Source: Hermodice carunculata
Taxonomy: Eukaryota; Annelida; Polychaeta; Eunicida; Amphinomidae
Direction: 5' to 3'
NCBI GenBank assembly: GCA_964020975.1
Contig: OZ026623.1
Location: forward strand, 79,997,225-80,061,224
Length of the DNA: 64,000 bases
Shown here: one piece after another, positions 25,163 through 37,972 of the stretch
Layout of the letters: each line of letters opens with the position of its first letter
Numbering within the stretch: position 1 is the stretch's first letter
Translations under genes and position numbers: made by a program
Notes under the pieces: generated by a model
Seen by the model: the letters and a program-made list of their open reading frames with translations, nothing else
Database searches by the model: none
What the model was told of the DNA's origin: nothing

Positions 25163-25444
25163 AGGCTGGTGATACACAGTAGCCAAATAGCCAGCAGGTT
25201 TAAAGGTGTGGCTTGGCTAAGTTCTGTAAGCCTTAGCCACATAAGCTGAGTTTATGTCATAATGTTCATTTAACTGTGCCTGCACGTTCTCATGGCATTT
25301 TATTCAGTTATTTACACTTGCACAATTTCAAGACATAAATTTTACCCGCAGTTTTTGGCTATCATAATCAGCATTGGGCTAAAGAGGCTTATTTTACATT
25401 AGCCAAACTGGCAACAGCTTTAAAATTCCAACTGCCAGTCCAGA
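25163..25444. mobile_element. GGCTAA-rich hAT-like repeat, degraded
   Basis: Repeated TTGGCTAA, TAGCCA and GGGCTAAA words and a CCAGTCCAG end resemble 10408-10900 and 15547-15785. Ends are not exact. Confidence 0.35.
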
Positions 25445-25864
25445 AATTCACACTGGGTGACGAGTAGCATGGAAGGTTGCTGATGTGAAACATGGAATTA
25501 ACAAGGCTTGGCATAAACTGCAATATGCACAGAGGATCTCAGCTTTTTTCATCAACACTGATGGAAACATTTGCTTTGTTCTTACTCTCTCGACAAGACA
25601 AGTCGCAGTGCTTAAAGTTGTTCCTATCCAGCACACAGCTGTAATCTATCTGACCCTGTCTTCACATGCTTAGGGATGGTTCATCATTTTCACAAGCATA
25701 CAGACCATACACTATGGGGAATTGGTTCACAATGCCTGTATGCATGCTTCTTAACAATGTAACAAAATATTGCTTTTAAAAGCAACCATGGTTCACGTAA
25801 TAACAAACAATCTAGGGACTGCCACTGGAAACTGAAAAAGAAGAAAAGAAACAAGCAAACAAAA

Positions 25865-26395
25865 CTAGAAAAGAAGATTTTCTTCACAGTAAATCTGTGT
25901 GCCTATAATTGCATTTTTTTTTTCAGATTGGCTGTCCAATGGAACGACGGATTTATGGATAATTTCTTTGGCAATAAACTTGACAATGTGTGCATTGGAC
26001 AGCCACCATCAAAAATGGCCTTTGACCTTGAGATGACATCTATCTGAAGTGCACTTTGACCTTTAAAATAACATTTTGACCTAAAATTGACCTTTGACCT
26101 TGACATTTGAGATGACCTTTGCCTTGTTATGATTGAACTCCTATACACTCAGAACCACATCTACTATAGTATATAAGATACTAAAGATTTAAAACTTTAA
26201 TTAGCACTCATTTGCATAAATTTGAAAATCATGACCTCTCATTATAAAAAGGCAAGACTTTATCTTTAGAGTATAATTGTGCAAGTTTGGAGTTTTTATC
26301 TATGACAGTCTCCGAGAAAAACAGCACACAAATTTGCTGGTAAAGAAAGAAAGAATTTCTGGGAAAACAGTGTGTCTGTGTTGGCACACAGACAT
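25865..26395 (-). mobile_element. Complete Helitron/HINE-like element
   Basis: Read on the minus strand, it opens with the hairpin GTCTGTGTGCC-AACACAGAC, then TTTTCCCAGAAATTC and a short (CTTT)n. It ends GGCACACAGATTTACTGTGA and a hairpin near AGAAAATCTTCTTTT before CTAG, followed by T. The first 11 bases of the 5' hairpin are inverted near the 3' end (GTCTGTGTGCC versus GGCACACAGAT). This is the non-autonomous Helentron/Helitron plan. 531 bp. TTGACCTTTGACC words occur inside. Confidence 0.75.
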
Positions 26396-27039
26396 AAAAA
26401 CTTCAAAAACTGATGCTGAGTGTCTAATAAATATTGAGGATACATTTTAACTTGAAGTAGAAACTAAAAATAAACTTTCTTTTTCAGGACTATGCTTCTT
26501 TCACGATCAACTGAACTGGGAGGTTATCATTTTTTAACGCCAAGAAGTACTATTTCTGGGGAAGATATATGGAAAAGGAGTGCCCCATCGACTGTCTTGG
26601 GAATGATGGATACCTTGAACCATCCGTTACAATGTTGCATTTCAGGGGTTAATGCTTGTAACTAAGAGTGTGATGCTACACCTCTACCCTGTTGCTCTAA
26701 GAGATAAGCTGGTTTGTATATTTTGTTGGCCCATATCACGACTATCTACTGTCACATATATAAATGTTTATTAATATTATGACAAGTCGCCCACAAAACA
26801 TAGCAGAAAAAATACTCAAACGCAGCAGTTGACACATGAAGTAGGCCAACCAAAATACTTCTGAAGAAGAGTTTGTATTTAAAAATTAAGAAGCAAGGAG
26901 AAGCTGAACCAAATTGGTATGTCTAACAGATGCACGTTTTGCAAAAAAACAACAGACCCACGAGATTGAGAACTTCAAGTTCCCTACTGGCTATCTGAGA
27001 GAGCCTCTAGTATATACACCATTCATATTGGTCTGTTGC

Positions 27040-27240
27040 CGTACAAGAGAAAGTACAGCAACATCGGATGAAATAGTCAGCCTTAATTACAGGTTCACGC
27101 TGGCAAGAAGTCGGCACAGCTGGTATTGTGGGAGTACGGCTCTGTGCTGTGGTGGGAGACGTCAGTGCTGCCGCACAGAGCCACGCTTCACTTCCAGCTT
27201 ATTGCCACCGGAGAGCCGGGCCCTAAATTGACTCGGTGAA
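27040..27240. other. GC-rich patch with inverted repeat, function unknown
   Basis: About 200 bp visibly richer in GC than its surroundings. It holds a perfect 10-bp inverted repeat GGCTCTGTGC/GCACAGAGCC (27138-27147 and 27173-27182). Both strands have open stretches with no recognisable protein. Confidence 0.3.
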
Positions 27241-28107
27241 ATTCATTCATCACTCCTAACAGAACTACCGCTACTTCTGCAGTGATCTGGGCAGGTATAT
27301 CTTGGAGCGTGTAGGTGTAATTGTAAATTGCAGGTCCCTATGGCCTAGTCTTGTTCCATCCTAGTAATTACATTGCTACCTAGATGCTTTACAACCTGAT
27401 AGGAATGACCAAAATTTGTCATAGAAAGTTACCTCTGTTCTTTTTTTTTTTTTTCACTGTGACACAGCTTCACACAATGAGAAGAGCACAGATGTGTACC
27501 ACCAGAGGGCACCACTGTTCAAGATAGATTACCTTCAGGATCCCTGTCAAATCTGATAGGTCTGCACACATCACATGATCTGTCCTGACCAATGATTCCC
27601 CCTTGTAATACAAATAACAAACTCCATTGTGCCTCTCAAGCTCAAATACATCAGACCCCACACAGTTTGCCATAAAACTTTGCTACATAAATAAAATATG
27701 AAAGCAAACTGCCTCAATTTGTTTTGGCATTATGCCTGCACAGATTGCACAGCAAGCCTTGAAAACAAACTTTCCATGAGGCTTTGCTGAAATAGTGCAC
27801 GTATGTGTACACACTTTTTATTTGGCCTAATTACTGAAGTTATCACAATTATTTTTTTTTTTTGCACAATTTCATAAACTGTCAGCTATCAGATACCATC
27901 GTGACATATGCACACTTGATGATCAGAAGCAACAGTTGCTTGTCCACAATTATCAGAGTTATTAGTCCACTTTGATGAAATTTAACTGCCTAATCACAGT
28001 GCTACTGGATACACGTAAAGTGATACCGGATACACATCAGCACTGGATGAACAGCAGGCTTGGTGCCAGACAGGGCTCTACTCCCACCAGCTCTATGATC
28101 CCAGTAT

Positions 28108-28289
28108 CAGCGTTTCTGTTAACCCACAAATGGGGGGTATATTACCTTTTCGAAGCCTGAAACACCCTTTGAAAAAAACCTATAGGGTTACAAGTCTTGC
28201 TTATTTACATTTAAAACTGGTGAAGATACAGTTTTTCCCCCTGAATTTCCCATCTTGTGACCACCTAAAAAATTACAAACGAAACACTG
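28108..28289. mobile_element. hAT-like MITE with 5-bp target duplication
   Basis: Ends CAGCGTTTCTGTTAA and ACGAAACACTG, flanked on both sides by AGTAT. Interior starts ACCCACAAATGGGGGG then TATATTAC, the same text as the insertions at 7.7, 8.3 and 46.0 kb. 182 bp. Confidence 0.75.
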
Positions 28290-29323
28290 AGTATGCATGC
28301 TGCTCCAATACCGATCAGCCATCTACAATTTAATTTTACTTTTTGAAATCCCACTGCACAAATTTGTAATACGACTCCCTGAAAATGCATTTTCTGATGC
28401 CAAATATGGTACTCTAGTTGCATCTCATAAAATTGACTGTTTTACTGCCCATAAAACAAGTGACCTTGCCTCCACTGTCCATTTTCTTGAGGCTTTTTCA
28501 AAATGTTGCTGACCCATTCTGCTGACATGGTGCATAAATATATTTTCTATATGCTTCACTGAATTTCCACAAACCATGGCTGCATCCAGGCATCCATATG
28601 TGGGCAATTCTGTAGTAAGGGAAATACACTCCCAACTGAATCCATGTGTTCAGGATTAAATTTCCTATAATTTTTAAGAGAAAGCACTGAACTTTCACTG
28701 ACAAGTTCTCATATGAAAATCTAGTCGGTATAAACAAAATTAATTGTTGAAGCTGTCATCATTTCTTCAGATTTGCTTGCACAAATTGTACCTGACCGCA
28801 TGTATCAGAATATCATCAGAAAAAAGAAGGTTCTCAACCATTCAGAACAAATTTGCAAAACTCTGTGAAGTGTGTCACAAATTTTCATTTTAATTATGCT
28901 CAAACAAAAGCTCAGTAACAAAAGCCTAAAAAATGACAATGGCTTTCCCAAATTTATTTCTGTTCCTTTTTTCATTGAGGTCCAATGCTGGTTACAAAAT
29001 TACATGTCTGAATTTACTGCCAAATTCACCCATTTTCAACATTAAGCACATATAATTCCATTTCATTTGCAATTCACCATTACATTCTTGTAATTCTGTC
29101 AGGATTTTAAGTACTTTAAAGTAGTCATATAATTAGAAAGCTGAAATGTACGTCACATATATATATATATGCCTAAGATGTAATTCTGTTACTATGTGGT
29201 AACGGAATTACAACAGGTTCTCTGAAAAATTCTTAAAAACAGTAGTTTTTTTATCAGAATAAACTGAATGAATTAATTCATGTTTTATGAAGCTCCCACA
29301 AATAACCGAATAAATATATTCAT

Positions 29324-29510
29324 CAGTGCTAGAAACTCGCCCGGGAGGGCTGGTGGCCCAAAAGTTAATTTTAAGGCACCTTTGTACTGTTATCCATTGT
29401 TCCATCTGAAATATTTGGGCCACTAGTCATCAGTATCTTACAAAACAAGGTGGCCCAGCCAGCTTTTAGGTGGCATTTGGTCACTGGGCCACTGGCTATT
29501 TCTAGCACTG
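29324..29510. mobile_element. hAT-like MITE with 5-bp target duplication
   Basis: Perfect 12-bp terminal inverted repeats CAGTGCTAGAAA/TTTCTAGCACTG, flanked by TTCAT on both sides. The interior is rich in GGTGGCCCA and GGGCCACTG words. 187 bp. Confidence 0.85.
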
Positions 29511-29944
29511 TTCATGCTTCATTGACTCCCCACAGTAGCTGTTTTATTAGACAAATCTTTTTAGAAAACAGCTCAAGAATAAATTTCATTTTTGAGTTAG
29601 AGTTACACCTCTGAATTCACCAGTTATCCACCTTTTTCAAATTCAATTTCACTTCATATGTCCTTCACTTTAACTTCTGCTTTGATTTTTTAAGTAGTGA
29701 TATTGACACATTATCAGAAAGTTAAAGTACATAAAGGCTGTAGTCCATTTATGTGTGGTAATGGAACCGTTGATGATCTAGTAGTTTTGTTATTAGAATA
29801 AAATGAATGAATATTATTTTTCTTTTACAGACTCATCACAAATCTTTTCAGAGTATAGCAGGTATATCCTTTGTTCTGGAATTTTTCCTGGAGAGGCAAT
29901 ATGAATGGAAAGTGTAATTCCACTATTTGCAGTGAGCTGTTGTG

Positions 29945-30153
29945 GAGGAAAGCTGTTGACTATGGCCTACTTTTTGCTTCAGATTAGGCTTGCTGTTGAC
30001 CAAGACTACTTTTTGCTTCAGACTAGGCTTGCTGTTGACCAAGACTACTTTTTGCTTCAGATTAGGCTTGCTGTTGACCAAGACTACTTTTTGCTTCAGA
30101 TAAGGCTTGCTGTTGACCAAGACTACTTTTTGCTTCAGATTAGGCTTGCTGTT
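29945..30153. repeat. 39-bp minisatellite, five units, next to a hairpin arm
   Basis: Units beginning TACTTTTTGCTTCAGA start at 29968, 30007, 30046, 30085 and 30124, nearly identical. Each ends in TTGCTGTTGACCAAGAC. The left flank GGAAAGCTGTTGACTATGGC is the right arm of the TTAA hairpin family, and GCTGTTGACC recurs in each unit. The 13-codon frame it creates (YFLLQIRLAVDQD) is a by-product. Confidence 0.9.
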
Positions 30154-30254
30154 CATTTTTTCGTATATTTACCTAGATTTAAGACGGCAATTGCATATTT
30201 AAATTCTTCATGAAATGAGCTTTCATTCAAGTACCAACATACCTATAGTCTTAA

Positions 30255-30347
30255 GTCATTGGTTATGGCACTGCTTAGCAAGTCATGCTGCAGCTGGCAC
30301 AAGGGCAGCTGCAGCATGACTTGCCAGGCAGTGCAAGAACCACTGAC
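30255..30347. repeat. Imperfect palindrome, 42-bp arms
   Basis: The inner 16 bases AAGTCATGCTGCAGCTG-like are perfect on both arms, with a 9-base spacer (30297-30305). The outer part has about seven mismatches. Confidence 0.85.
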
Positions 30348-30463
30348 CAAGGCCTGTGACCACAGTATGGAATGAGTTAAGCATTGAATGTTGAATGGTT
30401 ATGAGAAAATGAATATAGCCATGATTAGCACTTTTCAGGGTTAACAGGCCACCACAATTCTTT

Positions 30464-30655
30464 TCATCTCCTGTAGCCCTCGGTACTAGTAGTTCTGGGA
30501 TCTTACCAGCCCCCTGTTCCAGCTTGCTTGCCCCATCTAAACAAATCCTATTTGGAAAATCCAAATTGCTAGTTGTCCCAAGTACCAGCTCTTTGAGATT
30601 TCAACTTGCTCTGATTCAAATTTGACTTGTCCTGTGCCGAGGACATGCAACTTGT
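30464..30655. repeat. Dispersed repeat, about 180 bp (copy also at 40181-40356)
   Basis: It shares AATCCTATTT, GAAAATCCAAATT, TTTGAGATTTCAACTTG and TTCAAATTTGACTTG with the segment near 40.2-40.36 kb in the same order. A more distant copy is near 35.37-35.48 kb. Family unknown. Confidence 0.6.
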
Positions 30656-33600
30656 AGAGCCAAATAATAAAAAGAATTTTAACTACATTTACACGGAACC
30701 AGCAATCATCAACAATACAACAACAAAAAATTCAGAGTCTGCCCTCCCTACCCTCCAAACCTGTGAAAATGTCTTCTCTGACCTCCAAAGGTCAGCCAGC
30801 AACTATGCTAGATGCCTTAAGTTGTGTGTGAAAATCTGTTTCTAAAATATTCACTGTACTATGTGTATGTATACTGACATCAGCTTATAAATCAGCATAC
30901 TCTGGTACTGATTTCTGACTTCTAATTTTATTGGAAATGTCATCATGTGTACACGTACTCAGCCTATTCTGATTACTTTCCTGATTAATTCGTATAAAAT
31001 TTCAATGTTGAATTACAGTGTATAAAATATGCCTCCGGGTAAATGCAATCTCAATTTTTGCGGGTCACCTATTGTCCACATAGTAAAACTAACATCTTGG
31101 TTGGATCTGGGATTTTTTACCAGCAGGGCTTGAGCGAGTATTGATTGCAATTGCCAGCCACTCCCACCGTGTGAAACTTTACAAAATACATGTAAAAGGG
31201 GCAATGGTTCTCTGATGCATTCTAATGGTCATTTTTTTTTTTTTAAATATATCACTTTTAACATGTTAAAAGCTGATTAAATAAATATATTTCAACCATA
31301 ATATACAGTATTAATATCATTTTCCTTGAGGAATGGGGTTCCCTACCCCCCCCCCTTTTGCATTTACAGCACTGGTATATTTCAAGCTTCCATCACATTA
31401 ACTCTTTCCTGGCCCTTGCATTTTAAGAGTCAGCAGGTTTTCTTGACTTGGGTCTGGGCGCTGAGTACCCCTCATATGCCAAGAAAGTTGTTTCCTACAA
31501 GACAGGAGCCACTCTCATCACAGGCCAATTAGCAAAAGGCTAATTCCTCGGCCATTTGCATTCTGATTTTATTTTGATCTGGCTAATTTAGTTCTGATGC
31601 ATAACACTGCAAGCTATGATCTTTTCAAATTCGTGTTTTATTTTACAATTTAGTTAACAAATTTGTTGGTCTATGTCAGCTGGATCAGCCTGTGCCAGGG
31701 CAGAGCACTTTGATCTATCTAATCTGAAGTTTTCATTCCAATATTTATGTTTTATGTTAATCATAAATCAAGTGAAAAATATTGACACAGACGGCATTTG
31801 ACGACCAACCAGCTTCACCAAGGTAAAACATGTACTGTTCCACTCCTACTTTGCAGTGCAGCACATACAACTTGTCGGCAAGTGGAGAGTGAAGGTCACC
31901 ACTCCCACTGCATATGGGCAAACACAGAGCTCGTAAATTTCTCTACCAGTGAGGGCAGAGTGGCAGGGGACTTCCTCAATCATTTCTAGAAAGAACAAAA
32001 CCCACTGTAAATTTTCCAGTTTTTTATTGCTGAAATTAACTTTTATGCATATCAAAGATTTTAGTAGTTAATTTCACAGGAACTATGTCCAGTTAGCAAA
32101 CCTTCTCAGATGGAAACTTGAGAAGCGTGAATGCCCATATTTACTCTTTTATTGCCAACCCCACACCCCCTGACTAAGACCTGGAAAATCTGATCAGCTC
32201 ATTTTAGCTTTACAAGGATTTTGCCAGCCATACTCATAAAAATTGGAGCATTTTCAAGACATTGTCACGAGAAGTATTACCAAAAACTTTATGAGGGAAA
32301 TTTTCTTTCCTTACTCAGAGTATGTCATAACCATTCAAGATAGTCCTAAAACATTTATGGAATATTTTAACGAGCACTATTTTAAGAGCAAGGACATAAT
32401 GCTGTAATGGGGACATGATGTTTTGCATTCCATCATAAAAGTTTGGCAAAAATGATGAACGCTATGTTTTTTGTCAATTTTTATTCAGATGGTGATATGT
32501 CCTTAACTTTCAATAATTTAGAGATTAAGTGATCCTCAAAAATGTCATATCCAAATGACTTCTATTTAAAGCCATATGAAACTTTTTTGCCCCAGTAATG
32601 AACGAAAACATGCTCCCCCCCCCCCCCCCCCCAGGGCAAAGGCCAGAAAATAGGTTTTCAATTTCAGCATGGGTACATGTTTATGATTCAAATGAAGGAC
32701 TAGCTTGAGCCAGAGGACAAAGCGGTCATAAAACCCAGCACTCAAAACCTTGATGCATGCTCATGTTGTTAATAAAGTTCATTCCTTCACGAAACAGATC
32801 ACAGTGACCTAGACATACCTTGTCGGGTTTGGCTGTGTCAGCCCCATCGGGCACCCCTGAACTGAATTTGGGCAAAATCGTTTTGGGCAGTTTGAAGATA
32901 TTGTGGTCACAATGTTGACTTGACTGAAGCTCAGGCAACTTGGTTGTATTGTATGTATCTCCCCCCCCCCCCCCTCCTCCTGGCTACCTTTTGAGACGGC
33001 ATGAAAACTAAAAATTTTTGCAGTCCTCGGTACGACCTTGGGAAAGTTCAAAAGCTGCAGTCTCCAGCCCTGGCCAGGCCAGGCCAAGGGCAACCAGAAC
33101 ATTCTGATTGACAAATTTTGTCCAGGGCCCGTCTGGGGCGGCAGTCATACGATCAGCCACATTTTGTCAACACACCTACAACATTGAAACCTGCCGGGAC
33201 ATTTCACTCATCTCTATATTCAAGGCATCTACATCACTTCCTTTATGGTGGGGAAGTCCTAACATGCAATTTGCTTCCTGAGAACTGGTAAACCAGAAAA
33301 TAATATCACGTGGGAGTTGCTGGAAATGTTGCATACAAGTGTAAGGTAAAAACTGATTGCAGTGACACCACATGTTCCCTTAAAAGTGGGGGGGGGGGGG
33401 GGGGTGCCCCTAGTATGCTGGCAGAAGTAATATTTTTTCCCAAGTATAAGGTACAGAAAATAGGTAGGCCCTAATGCACAAATAATGGTTGGAACAAAGA
33501 AGTATGGAAATTAAAGGGCTTCCAGTGGGTAAATTATACAGCAAATAAAAATGCCCAGTATGTCAGACGGAAAACCCCTAATCCTCCCACTTTAAAAAAA

Positions 33601-33830
33601 GGTGCCAGATAACTGGATATATCATATACATGAATGAAACAACAAAGAGAATGCACATTTCAATCCTGTGAACTCTCACAGTACAGTGTCGCATATCTGA
33701 GTGCACATTGTTAAATGAGGTTTTGTTGTCTCTTTACTTCATGACAACTAAAATAAAAACATCCTGGTTCCCTTCGTCAGAAGACTGCGCAGGCCAGAGG
33801 TCACTTCTCTGAAACAGGCGTAGGTAAAAT

Positions 33831-33833
<3 letters not shown>

Positions 33834-33862
<29 letters not shown>
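33834..33862. repeat. (GA)n microsatellite
   Basis: GA dinucleotides followed by a G-rich stretch. Confidence 0.95.
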
Positions 33863-33866
<4 letters not shown>

Positions 33867-34597
33867 GGCGGGGGGGAGTCCTAAGCCCTGATACCATGAA
33901 GACTACTAGGCTGTGCAGCTGGCTTATTACTGGTCCATATTTTTGTTAGCTCACCAGCCTTGGCCTTTTCACCAGCTTTCGTCAGTTGTTCATAAATCTC
34001 CACACTCCTGTATCACATTTTGAGCCATCACAAATATCTCAGAATATAGACGCTTTCACCGATAGCTGGCATCACACATGATGGCCCACAGTCCAGGATC
34101 AAGTCTTGGAAGTCACAGTGGCCACGTTTAAACATAAAATAGGAGGGTTCTGTTTCAGTTCACATGCTGTGAATAAACGTTCACTATACTGCTCCCTAAT
34201 GTGCTTACATTGGCAGAGTCTCTGCTTTGGACCTGTACTTTGAGCATAGTAAGCATATATATGCAGGACTTCACTCCGGGTGCCAAAATTCCTATGATCC
34301 TATCGTCCAGGACAGGTGAAATCTTTTTTTAGGACAAGTGATTTTTAAATTTCACTTGTCCCATGGACAAGTTGTTTTTATTGGCAAAATTCCTAACCAG
34401 TTAAATTTTGTTGGCATAACAGACACATACACTCACTGTATGACATAATGATTTCCATTAGCAGTTTGGGTTTGGGGTTTTTTTAAAACAAAACTTAGGT
34501 ACACTTCATAAGCACAAGTGATATTATGAGGGAAGATGAGTGAAAATTTTGTGTGACTTGCAAGTATTTTCAAAACAAATTTTCTTACCCTGTCCTT

Positions 34598-34650
34598 CAT
34601 TTGAGAGACCACTCCACTGAGAGACCAAGTGCCTTTTTAAGACTCACATA
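34598..34650. mobile_element. MITE family 1 fragment
   Basis: GAGAGACCACTCC and GAGAGACCAAG words with CTTTTTAAGAC, the left third of a family 1 element. Confidence 0.5.
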
Positions 34651-34949
34651 TACATTTTATTGGGTCTGGTTTTACCTTTTTCGAAGAATTTTGATATCTT
34701 TTCCCGACACCAGTTGCTTGATATATGTCACACTGACCACTCATGCACCAGCCCTGAGGGCGGTCCCTACAGGCAAAATGTAGAATGTAGAGCCTGGTTT
34801 TCACCCTTTTTCTGATCCAAGAAAGGTGTCCGGAGCTGCATTCATTAGAGCATGAGCACTCACTGGAATGAATACGGCATATATACTGTATACATGTGTG
34901 TGCAATGTCAGGGGTCCAGTCTGCTGTGACATCAATGTTAATACTGGTA

Positions 34950-35122
34950 CAGTGAAATCTGACTTGAAAGACCACACCTAGGGGTGACTAAATTGTGGTC
35001 TCACGGGGCAGGTGGTCTGGCATAGTAGGTATAAATAACATGAAGAGTTTAAAGACACCCTGGCCTTTAAAGGCAGACTGTCTCTCATCATTGCAGTGGT
35101 TTCTAAACGACAGGGATCACTG
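34950..35122. mobile_element. MITE family 1 copy
   Basis: Left end TA-CAGTGAAATCTGACTTG, right end AACGACAGGGATCACTG-TA, with AAGACCAC near the left and GTGGTCT inside. 173 bp. Confidence 0.75.
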
Positions 35123-35662
35123 TATGTTCCTTAAGCTGTCCTGGTTGGGACAAAGTGGGTTGTGTGTTGCAACTCCGAATGGAATCCTCTACTCATGTTC
35201 CACACAGGTTGTGCCACAGGATATCCCACCCCCCTTGGTAAAAGTAAAGCAGGTCATAGTGAGGAAACAAGTCTGCAGTGGTTTTTGAAGTGAACCCTAA
35301 CCCTCTTAACGGTCCCGAAGTGGCATGTTCAAAACATCACCTGCTAAAACATTTCTCTTGGTTTTTTTTCAGGCCTCTGGAATTTTGTTTATCTGCTGTA
35401 GTCCTCAGGGATTATAGTTTTGTCATTTTACTAGCCCTCCATTTGTAAACCTTATTTAGAAAACCAAAATTTTGGGTCTTGATCTTTCACCCATCTTGAA
35501 AGACCACCTTTTAAACTCACTGCCAACTTCGACTTAAGTCATAGTAATTGAGATGAACTTCTCTGAATTATCAACGGGATACTATATCAATATTCTCGGT
35601 AAAAAGACCTTTTAAATTCAAGTACCAGCATACCTGTAGTTACACTGAATATAATATTTCAG

Positions 35663-35729
35663 GCCCACAGCTTTCCTCAGTATACTTTGTGCACAGCAAC
35701 CAAAGCACACCACGGAAAGCTGTTGACTC
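35663..35729. mobile_element. Palindromic hairpin element
   Basis: Arms CACAGCTTTCCTCAG and CACGGAAAGCTGTTGACTC around a TTTGTGCACAG core; AGAGTTA follows at the right. Confidence 0.55.
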
Positions 35730-36686
35730 GGCCCAAAACTTGGCACTGAAAGAGTTACGATTCCTTGACTAGTGCTTTTCATGTTGTTCATCCATTCAGG
35801 TCCCCCCATGACAGTCTTACTGATACGTCACCAAAATTAGGTCATCACCTGCTCAGTGGTCTACCACCTTCCAAGACATGTGTCACAGTAAAAACAAATT
35901 TTGGTTGCCCACATGCATAGTGTTAGCCAAAGGGGTGTCGTTTTGGATTTGGACACCCCAAATCATGACTTTTATAATGGAAAGAATTGAACATGGACAC
36001 TCTGACTTTATGAAATACGGACAAATTCAGCATTTTCTGAACACGCAGATAAATTTCAAATTCCAGCCGATGCCCTGCCCACATGGCAAGCGTTTTGAAA
36101 ATTTACTGTCCCAAAATGGATTTTCACTTGTCCCAGACTAGAGAATATGTTTATTGAAAAGCTCTTTAACTGGCTTTATGTTCCCAAAGGATGGGTCAAA
36201 CTGCCAATTGCTGTGTTTATTCCTCACATCAGTCCATGCAGAGCCAAGGTATGGTGGTCTGATCCAGAAACAAATTGTTCACAAATGTAATTACAGTGGC
36301 ACAGGCATACATGAAATTGCCTTGAACATTGCAGATTTTCAAAATGACTTTTTTTACCATCTTTTTTTTTCTTGCAATGTTTTCAAGCATGATGCACTGT
36401 TGATCTTTCATTGCACGAAGTCGTTTCACAGACAAATTATTATTAGTTTTATGAGAAAATGGAGCCCAGAATCTGTCAGCACCCACCCAACCAGAGTTCA
36501 GGAGTCAGTCCTAGGTCTGCCTTTTATCACACTTTCTTCAACCAGGATATTTGGATAAGGCTCATGATTCAGCATCTCCTGGCTACAAATATAAGGGAAA
36601 GTATTTTCTTTGACACACCAAAAGATAGAATTTCTTTCTCTCTCTCCCCCTTCCCATTACTGATTAAATGACTGCCTAATTCAATT

Positions 36687-36861
36687 CAGTGGTACCTGCT
36701 CTAAAGACCACCTCCAATTTAAGACCGCATGTCTTTTTAAGACCACTCTTTCAAGATCCTCTGCTGTATTTACATGTTCAATATGCCTTCAATTTAAGAC
36801 CACCTGCAGTATGAGACCACTTTTTGTTGGCTTTAGGGGTGGTCTTAAATAGCAGGAACTG
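36687..36861. mobile_element. MITE family 1 copy
   Basis: Start CAGTGGTACCTGCTCTAAAG, then AAGACCACC several times, end AAATAGCAGGAACTG-TA. Confidence 0.7.
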
Positions 36862-37769
36862 TAATCATGGCCATGTACTGTGATGATGGCCTTTCCCCAT
36901 GTAAAAATCACATGCAAGACATACAAAAAATGGCATGGCCAGGTCTGAATGCAAATACAATGTAAGAAAGAATTTGTTTGCAGACTTGAATTTTTTTTTT
37001 CAAATGGCCTTGCCAAAAATCAATCTGGTGTCCATAAAATCAATTTAAATCAAATGATTAAGTTCCCATTACTTAAGTTCTTTTATCTTTTTCAGTTTGA
37101 CAATATTCTGTTTCTTTCAGTGAGTTTTGTAGTTGAAAAAAGGAACAAATATCAACACCACCCAATAATATGGAATATACACAGAACATAAATTATCACA
37201 TCAGATATTTCCTTCAGCCCAAACTGCCACTAAAGTCACAACACTTAAGAAAAAAAAGTTGCAATGAATTATAACCAGGGTGCGAGATTCATGTTCTCTG
37301 CAAAGACCTTTCATTCTAAGTACTAGTTTGCCTGTACTTATAAAAGAACATCATGTGCACACCAAGTTGACAGCTATCCTCAGCATGAGTGCAAAGCTGT
37401 CGATTCAGTTCAAAATGTGACACCATAAAAGTTTAAAAACAAAAACAACAAAACCCTCATTTATAGTACAAAGAATTATTTCCCAAATTTCAAAGCTTCT
37501 ATAACTTTTAGTGCCCCCACTTCAAAATTCACATGAATACCGTGTGTGCTTTTAAAAAAAAAGTTTACAAACTAAACATTTTATATCCGAGTAAACAAAA
37601 AATATTTTAAAAAAAATTTGAAATATATAGGTTTTTGGTCAGGTGTATATAAGAGACAAAAACAGCAAATCCAAACTGCAACAACCAAAAGTAGAGCACA
37701 GTGGCTCTGCTGCCTACACCCCAATTCTCCAACAGAGTATTTAAAATACATAAAATTTTGCACACTAAA

Positions 37770-37972
37770 TAGGGCCAATGATTTTCCGTTTCAATAAAAG
37801 AGAAATTGCCTTTTATCAGCAAAAATTTTTCAAATTCCGTCTCACTGCTATATATTTATATATACATGTAATTCATATTAGAAAAAATATCAATTTCCAT
37901 TTCAAGATGAAAAAAATGCACAATTCCGCTTCGGTTTCGGGAAAAAAAAAAAACGGAAAATCATTGGCCCTA
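37770..37972. mobile_element. hAT-like MITE with 19-bp perfect inverted ends
   Basis: TAGGGCCAATGATTTTCCG at the left is exactly inverted at the right. Flanks are ACTAAA and CCTAAA, a 5-6 bp duplication with one mismatch. The AT-rich interior repeats TTCCGTTTC-like words. 203 bp. Confidence 0.8.

Noticed and set aside
26914-27231. 105-codon plus-strand frame as a host exon
   Set aside because: Composition is irregular and no domain is recognisable; kept only as a GC-rich patch.
29905-30213. Protein with five YFLLQIRLAVDQD repeats; also considered as a CRISPR-like array
   Set aside because: The 39-bp units abut without spacers and arise from a minisatellite next to a transposon arm; this is animal DNA.
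33690-33735. CAGTGTCGCATATCTGAGTG with TGAGGTTTTG as a further family 2 MITE
   Set aside because: The ends are too short and too diverged to support it.
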